NCBI GenBank assembly: GCA_021442155.1
Contig: CM038229.1
Span: 97,565,271 to 97,629,270 of the forward strand
DNA: 64,000 bases
Direction: 5' to 3'
Origin: Cymbidium sinense
Lineage: Eukaryota > Streptophyta > Magnoliopsida > Asparagales > Orchidaceae
Positions within the stretch are counted from its first letter, which is position 1. The number at the start of each line of letters is the position of its first letter. Shown one piece after another: positions 57,198 to 64,000 of this stretch. The position numbers and the translations under genes are program-made. The notes below the pieces were generated by a model, which was not told where the DNA came from, did not search any database, and worked only from the letters and a program-made list of their open reading frames with translations.

Positions 57198-58590
57198 TAG
57201 GCCTGTCAAAAAAGCGTTGTTGAGAACGGTCGTAGGTTTAAGTAAAGTATGCAAGCGAACACAAATATTTTAAGCTCGATATATAAGCAGGCGAACACGA
57301 ACTATCCTTTGTTCGTTCATGTTGATTTTTGACTCGAAATAAATAAATATTTATAAATAATTATATAAATATTATATAATATGTATGTTATATCATTAAA
57401 TCATTTATTAATTAATTTATATTTACTTTAATAATTAATTTAATTAATGATGCTTAAATTAAATAAATTTAGATATAATATAGAAAATAAAATTAATTTA
57501 ATGATTTGGATGAAATCGTAATCATTAAAATTCTCTATTTTTAAATCAACAATTGAGATTTGAGATAATGAGATTTCCTATATCTTAAACCCTAGTACCT
57601 ACCTATTTAAGCTCACGAGGCAATAGAGGCTGACGGGGTTCATTGTTCACACTTCATAGAATCACGACTCACGCGTCTTGACTCTTGTCTCTTCGATTCT
57701 TGATTTGAAAATCGACATTTAGACTCATCACTATTGCCTATTCTCGACCAAATCCCAAATCAATCCCCTTCCCTCCTCTGCATGTGAGTTGCCATTCTTG
57801 CGACATTATAATCCACGGGAAGAGCGAACCGTCAAGTCGATTGAGATTTTTGCTTTTCTACGGTTCGATATCATTTATTACTTTCTCCATCCTTCTTGAG
57901 TTGCCTCTCGAGACTTACCTCTTATTTTGGTTCTCTTTTGGTGAATAGATTCATTAAATAAATCTTTGCTATGCAATTTCTTTGTTTAATTTGTGAAGTG
58001 ATTAATATATGGAGAATATTGTGGTTCTAGATGACTCAAAATGCTCTTGAAATTTCTCCGATTTCGATTTCTAGTGTTTGATTTCTAGTTGGAATGTGCA
58101 TTCAAATCTTTGAAGTGCTTTTTCTGTTTGATTTTGTCATATGGTGCATATTTTGGTGTTTTGGGTTTACTATCTATATGTAGTTGTTTTGTTACTTGGT
58201 ATTTGAAAGCTTTGTTTGAAGGAGGATGAAAATTTGGTGTTTAGGGTTGATTATATACATCTATCTATTCTATTCGAGCCTTTAAGGCTTACGATTGTGC
58301 CCTTGGTTTTATTGATTGGTTTGCAAAATAAAAATTTGGGAGTAAAATTGTGATGTTGATCAGTTGATGTCTTTATTCATATTTATCTTGTGTTATGGTA
58401 TCCATTTTGATGTCTTTTTATGCCTCAAACATCACCGATTTATATTCTCTTATTTTATAACCTATATGATCTATTGAGATGAGGGGCGCACTACAATATG
58501 CGATCATTTGATTCATTTTTGATAAGCATGTTGGTTCTATAATAAAGTGTAATATTGTTGACTTTCATCTATACCACATGAGTTGAATCG
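57198..58590. mobile_element. hAT-like terminus and probable non-autonomous element
   Basis: TAGGCCTGTCAAAAAAGCG at 57198 resembles the common plant hAT end TAGGG(C/G)TGTCAA. It is followed by subterminal 'gcgaacacgaac' and 'tttgttcgttcatg' motifs (57250-57325). 57620-57770 is a 'gactc…tcttgactcttgtctc' stretch reminiscent of the hAT 5' region at 40580-40690. No transposase and no matching right terminus were found, so the end is uncertain. Confidence 0.45.
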
Positions 58591-58599
58591 CTTATAAGG

Positions 58600-59090
58600 T
58601 GAATTGATCGACTTTGGATGCTTTAGAGCACAAATCGTGAGGTGCGCATCACCAAATTAGTCTAAATGACCTCGATTGATAAACGACTTCACCATCACAT
58701 TCAAAATGCCAAAATTGATCAAAATATAAATATTTCATAATTTAATGATCAACCGTCAGTATCAATCTGTAGCGCATATTAGAGTGGAAGGCGTAATGAT
58801 GTCCAAATGACATCCATTCATAAAATTGATCGTCGTTGGTTTTGAAATATCAAAATCTATCAAATGAGATTGTTTGCACTTAATTCAAAAAAGTCGTACA
58901 AAAATTTGCGTAAATGATAATCGCATTGAGCTAAAATTAACCCAATTCGCCAAATAAACCAACGGCCCTGAAACAGACTAAGTCGTTGCATCCGGAACAT
59001 CATAATAACCCAAGATTGATATATATATATATATATTAACTATATGATTTCATCGACATAAAATTAATTTTAAGATTGATAAAGTGCTTA
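58600..59090 (+). mobile_element. 3' internal end of a second Tat-type element
   Basis: It matches the ~288-bp unit of 10640-11505: 'ttgatcaaaatataaatattt', seen as 'atataaatatt', 'gatcaac(c)gt', 'cattcataaaattgat', 'gttttgaaatatc' and 'taactatatgatttcat'. It directly precedes the LTR below, as in the first element. Everything upstream of it is missing. Confidence 0.7.
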
Positions 59091-62000
59091 AAATTAGCTA
59101 TACACGTTATGCAAATCCTTAAACCTATCAGGCCGATCTCCCATCAATTCCTTATTTCGGCTCTCCCCTTTGCATGCAATTTCCATGCTTGACCCAATCC
59201 AGCTTTGTCTCCTTCATGCACGTAGTCCTCCTCCTGCGTTCGATCTCCCAGACAAGCGTTCGTTCCCAGCATGAGAGCGACTCTGTTTGGCTCTCCCCTT
59301 CAACATGAACCACTCTAGCCTCTTCCTTCTCTTTCCTTTCAAAAACTGGAGACTCACACTCAATTTTTCTCTCGTCAGGCCTTGCATAAACTAGCAGTAA
59401 GCTTCCCTCTCCTTCCTCTTCCTCTTCTTCCACTCTTCCCATTGCTTGTAACCCATGTAAGCCTCCCTCTTCTTCTCTTCCTCATTGAACTCAACCATAA
59501 GCCTCCCTCTTCTTCCACTCTTCCCTCAATGGCTAAAACTCAGCAGTAAGCCTCTCTCTTCTTCCACTCTTCCCTCGTTCGTTAGCTCATGACCACACTT
59601 TCGACTCATTTTCCAATCCGCACTTAAACACGAAACTTCACTCCCATTTTGATCAAGATGCATCTCTCGGTTTATGATCAGATGCAAAGTCTTTTCCTCC
59701 CTCAATTCTCACTTGATCCAGCTTTAAGTCGATTCATGCATGAGATCTCCGTTTTCTTTCCTTCCGTCCACTTGAGCTGTAAAATCCTCCCCATTTCCCT
59801 TATCTCCTCTACAACCTCCCCTTTTACAAGCGAGGTAGCAGAGAGGCAACTATGGCATCAGCGTTCCTCTCGGTATACCTCTCGCTTCCTCATCTAATAG
59901 CGATACCTTGCGTGGGTTTTCCCACTTTCCACTCTTGTTATAAAAAAAAAAAATAGAATATATGTATATATTCTTGTCAGGTTTGAAGGCCTCATCATGC
60001 TCATCGAGGTGTGATGAGAATCATCGGCGTGTTACAAAAAATCAGTTATGCTCATCAAGGCATGAAGGAAGGAATTGTTGATCGACCTGTCTGATCTTTA
60101 TCAAAATTTCTAAAACTTAAACAAATTCAAAGCTGAAATCTAAGCTTAAGTTAAATATGAAAATACACGATAAATGTTAAAAGCAGATATAAATCCAAAA
60201 GAAAAAAAAAAGAGGAAAAGCACTTACCAAACTTATTTAAGCAAGTTGAAAGACCTCCCAAAGTTCAGAACCAAAATCCTTCTACCTCATCTCAAGGACT
60301 CTAAACTCAAGCAAGTGCTCTCTTAATCTTATTTATAGATTGGAGGAGGAAGCTGAGGAACTCATTCTTATTTAAAATTAAATTTCTTAATAAAGTGAGT
60401 TCTCTTTTCTTGTAAACACCTCAAAATTAAACAAGCTTTAATTGAAACTTGGGGAGGCTAATATCAAACTCACAAGTTTTAAATTACAATTCTCTATGGC
60501 TTAAGTTTGAAGTTGGGGATGCTAATATTAAACTCACAAACTTTATGATAAGTTTGAAGTTTGACTTTAAATAAACATAAAACTTAATGTGGAATTTAAA
60601 ATAGAGTCAAATTGGGCTTGATAAACTTGCATATGAAAATTGGGTAACTCTCATAAGTGCAAGAATATTATTCAATAGCTTACTCACAAGCATAACTTAT
60701 TGGCTTAATCATGAATGCTATATTTCAAGTCTACTTGAATTTGTGTTTCAATACAAAACTAAATTATAAGAAATTTGTTAAGTGTTATGCTTATGTATAT
60801 AAAAAGGGAAATTAAATGAAATTTATAAGAGATATATGAAGAAGTTAAGTAACATATTGAGCATAGTTAAAGCTCCTTAATGAATGATTGAAAAATTCAT
60901 ACAATAGTTGTTAATAGTTTATTTTAAACTAATTGGAAGATAAATTGAACACACTCATAAATGAATTTGAAAGCTTGGAGAATTGAAAAATTCAACAAGT
61001 AAGTTAAGTGCAAGTAATGTTTTAAATTACATACTCTAAATCTTATCCGAATTTACAACTCTTTGTACAAAGCGGACATAAAGCGACACTAAATCAAATT
61101 TTACAAAAATCATAGGGCTTCCTTCAATCAAAAAAGAATTTCATTTTAATTATGATTATCAAAATTAATGATTTCATTAATTAGATGAAATTATCTAAGT
61201 CATAAATACTTGCATGTGCTTTCGGACATAGAGATTTGAAGTCAATTTTAATATCCGAAAAGGCGCGTAGGTTAAGTTGGAATTAAATGAAATTAAAATC
61301 AATCTCATAATTCAAAAATAAAACTACCTAAATTACTAAACACTCACATGGGCCACTACTGAATGTTTAAATTTAGTGTTTGAGGAGATATTTGGGTTAT
61401 TTAGGTTTGGTCTTAGGGCAGTAATATAACAAAACTAAAAAAATCTAATTATTATAAGAATTTTAACTTATTGAAATATCGAGAAGCTAATTACGTCATA
61501 TATGTAGATCGATCATTTATTATAAAATTAATAGAGTCGATAGGATTTAAAATAATAAACTAAATAATTAAGCAAACTCATATACCGACATGTGTTGAAT
61601 GGTGATTTCAACTGGGGATACTTACCATTAAAATATGCTTATAAGCTTAAATTTAATTAATCAAAATCAAGTGTTAATATAAATATAAAATCGGATAAAT
61701 CACTAAGCTATTAATGGTTAAATGAAATTCAATCCTTAAATACTTAAAGTAAACTCTATTCAATCTACCTTCCACAAATATTTATGAGGTGACAAATTAA
61801 GAAAGCCTTCTCCAAAAGGATGTCAAATCAAGTGTTCTACTATGTTACTCTCAATTAATCTCATTCTAGTAAGGATGTGGCCTTTGTCCTCTAATTACAT
61901 TGGCTTGGTAGTAGGCTCCACATATGATGCGATTCGATCGAGTCCTCCGATGGTGGTTGCAAATGGAACCATTATATTATGATCACGGCCTTGTATGCTC

Positions 62001-62534
62001 CCAATGGCTCTACCCTTTGAGTTGTGAATCATAGAACTGTTAGGGAAGAAAACCCTTTATCTATAAGTTTGTCTCTGACAAACCTGACCCAATTATAAGG
62101 ATTTTTTGGATGATGTAACTCATATGTTGTTGATAAGGATCCTTGATCGGGTTGGGTACCTCCTCGACTAAGTAGACTAGCACAGGATGGCCGGAACCAT
62201 GAGATCTAGATGGGACATATTATCATTCCCCAAACCATCTACTTTAAGTTAAAATGATGAATTTCATAATCTTAAATTTAAAACTCAACATCTTCTATCG
62301 CTATTCATTAAGTGATATAATGATTAGCCTTAATCAAAAGTTCTCTCTCACTTTGGGAGGTAATTAACTATAGGTGCTCGCATGAAACTTGGAATCAAAT
62401 CTAAAGTCCTATCAAAATGAAAGTAAAATCTCAGTAGTGTCTTATTTACTATCTCATATGCCTTACGAAAATTACGACATTTAAATCATATCTCTTTCAT
62501 TTTATCGAGGTGGTGGTGAATTTTTTGGAGCTCA
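59090..62534 (+). mobile_element. LTR of the second Tat-type element
   Basis: From 59990 to 62534 it aligns with 4990-7109 and 29390-31686: 'gtttgaaggcctc', 'gaaacttgggga', 'caatttttaa' regions, 'ggatgtggcc', 'ttgagttgtgaatcat', 'aggattttttgga' and 'ttggagctca' at the end. The first 900 bp (59090-59990) differs completely from the other LTRs and contains a C/T-rich repeat instead of the captured gene fragment. ORFs in it (59442-59152 minus, 59649-59897 plus) have no domain. Confidence 0.75.
59397..59600. repeat. C/T-rich tandem repeats at the LTR front, 3-4 copies
   Basis: Units of ~60-65 bp share 'taagcctccctcttctt' and 'ccactcttccct', at about 59397, 59458, 59500 and 59547. Confidence 0.8.
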
Positions 62535-63540
62535 TAAGTATTGATAAATTAAATAGCAAATAAAATAAAATTACAGTAAAAAAATAATTAAAATATACCC
62601 TAAACAAGATATATAAACATCCATATTGTCAAGCTAAGTTGCATCTCATATTATAAAAGGTTTAACATCATAGCCTTTTAAAATCATAACTCTTAATATA
62701 ATAATGATGTAGCTTTGCTATATAAATAGTGTCAAATGGTCTCATGAATGAAGAATGGAGAGAACATCAAGTAGTCATATCTCAAAATAATAGTAAGTAG
62801 TCATTTCTCATAATAATTGCAAGTAGTTATTAGGTTGTATCATGAAGAATTTGATTTCTTTTCAATGAAGCAATAACCTATCAATTTATAAAGTGACTAA
62901 AATTGGAGGCATGGTGTGTATATATTCTGAGAGATTCTCCCTCATGGCTAAAAAATAGGAGAAAATAACAAATAGATTGATATCAAAATAACAACAAAGG
63001 CGGTCAAAAGTATTAAGCGGTAAAACACGTTCACTTACATTGATGGTCGTTTTAATTATTAAATGGACACAATTTAAAATTTTATATTAGCTAATCAATG
63101 ATGTCTTCATAATTTGATGGTCTTAAATTCATAAAATCTAACTTATTGACATAAAATCAAGTGTATTATTGATAAAGTAAAGACCAAAATATAATAAAAT
63201 AGCAAAAATAAAAAAAACTACATTAAAACTCTCATGTCTTCTCGGCCTTCAATTCAATTTCTCAAGTCTTCTCTATTTTATAGTAATAAGGTGTCAACTA
63301 TGGATACGATTGTTGGTAGCAATCTAGGTTATTTTCTAAATCTCTACATCTAGTTTTATTTTGCTTTATCAAGAAGAAAAATCTTCATGTTTTATGTTTA
63401 AGTTATCTTTTTATGCTTGAAATGTCAAATTTACTATTGCTCTTTTTATATGGATTATGTCAATAAATTGTCTTAATATTCTTATTTCAAGCATATGGAT
63501 TGTATCTTTAATTTTGACACATATTTTTTTTTCAATATAG
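62535..63540. other. AT-rich DNA right of the second Tat LTR
   Basis: No gene was found. 'aagtagtcat' occurs twice with variants at 62769-62830. No transposon ends were recognised. Confidence 0.5.
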
Positions 63541-63639
63541 TCTACTATCCTATCAAATTTTGATCTATCTCAAACTACACTATCTAGTAATGAGATTATA
63601 GAGGATGAAAATAGTAATGAGAATCTTAATCTTCACAAC

Positions 63640-64000
63640 CTCGTTGTTCAAAATACTTGATACTAATATTGAGGAACCCTCCACGAGAAGACTAGGAAAA
63701 GAAGTCTGATTTGGGAGTATTTTATTAAAAGCTGTTTCAACTTTGAAAGGCGTCAATGCATCTTATTTATAATACATATATTGTGATACAAACTTTCATA
63801 AATCCAAGATTGGCACCACTTCACAACTTCTCGGACATGTTAGGGAGTGTGATAAGATAAAAATTAAAAAACAAAATAAGTTGTGGAGTTGCGGTTAAAA
63901 GGCAAAAATTATTAAATTTTATGCCTTGATCTTAGTTAAATTGAGATTTCTATTTTCTTGATCCAAAGAATTATGATCATCTTGAGGTTAGAGAAATAAT
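63640..64000 (+). pseudogene. N-terminal part of an hAT transposase (BED finger), runs off the window
   Basis: The plus strand reads, with one or two frameshifts, RRLGKKSD, WEYFIKL, CDTNFHKSKIGTTSQLLGHV and REC, then KAKIIKF and PKNYDHLEV. This follows the order of plant hAT transposases of the Ac/Dayslepper kind: 'K.S.VWe.F..…C.yC…GTSqL.rHl..C…q..l.f'. The first Cys pair is damaged (C-I-L-F). The catalytic core and hATC would lie beyond the window edge. It is a different, unrelated copy from the hAT in the MULE. Confidence 0.7.

Noticed and set aside
1..64000. CRISPR array among the tandem repeats
   Set aside because: Repeat units are contiguous or irregular without unique spacers of constant length, no cas genes exist, and the DNA is plant nuclear.
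1..64000. tRNA or rRNA genes
   Set aside because: No clover-leaf consensus boxes in proper spacing or rRNA core motifs were noticed; only PBS fragments complementary to tRNA ends.

Overview
This window is nuclear DNA of a flowering plant. It is AT-rich, has no bacterial-style operons, and is almost entirely transposable elements of plant type: Tat/Ogre-like and chromovirus Ty3/gypsy, Ty1/copia, MULE, hAT, CACTA and a Tourist-like MITE. The species cannot be fixed from sequence alone. Reading frames of nearly every element are broken by small indels, so almost all coding features are pseudogenes or fragments, and part of the damage may be assembly error.

Layout. 1-690 holds an unassigned, weakly coding-like stretch. 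691-2890 is a tandem array of about 15-16 copies of a ~138-bp unit. 3361-31686 is one composite locus, which I read as a Tat-type Ty3/gypsy element: a long 5' LTR (to ~7110), a PBS (7112-7129), a gutted internal region with only an integrase tail recognisable (8655-8815), a repeat-rich 3' region (8890-11505), and a 3' LTR (~11505-31686). That LTR is split by three later insertions: a deleted chromovirus (12704-16301, TSD GAGCC), an LTR element stuffed with tandem repeats (16839-21979), and a complete-length chromovirus (22312-28810, TSD TTCCT). Both Tat LTRs carry pieces of a host gene of the DUF3741/DUF4378 (LONGIFOLIA/TRM-like) family, so the retrotransposon appears to have captured a gene fragment.

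31990-35700 is a 5'-truncated Ty1/copia element on the minus strand. 36523-36900 contains two exon-like pieces of an unrecognised gene. 38378-38542 is the best candidate for a live host gene: a 54-residue, two-transmembrane protein with a G-box upstream.

38818-50467 is an 11.65-kb Mutator-like element (MULE) with inverted terminal repeats and a perfect 9-bp target duplication (ATTTAAATT). It encodes a broken MuDR transposase on the minus strand plus a putative plant-mobile-domain-like segment, and it has been invaded by a ~5.9-kb hAT element (40377-~46330).

52141-52800 is a degraded LTR relative of the 16.8/20.8-kb LTRs. 53200-53460 is a Tourist-like MITE (TSD TTA). ~54020-57195 is a CACTA element with a broken TNP2-type transposase. 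57198 onward starts with an hAT-like terminus. 58600-62534 is the 3' end and LTR of a second Tat element. 63640-64000 runs into the start of another hAT transposase that leaves the window.

The genes do not form a pathway. The biology here is nested transposition, gene-fragment capture by a retrotransposon LTR, and repeated birth of tandem repeats inside elements.
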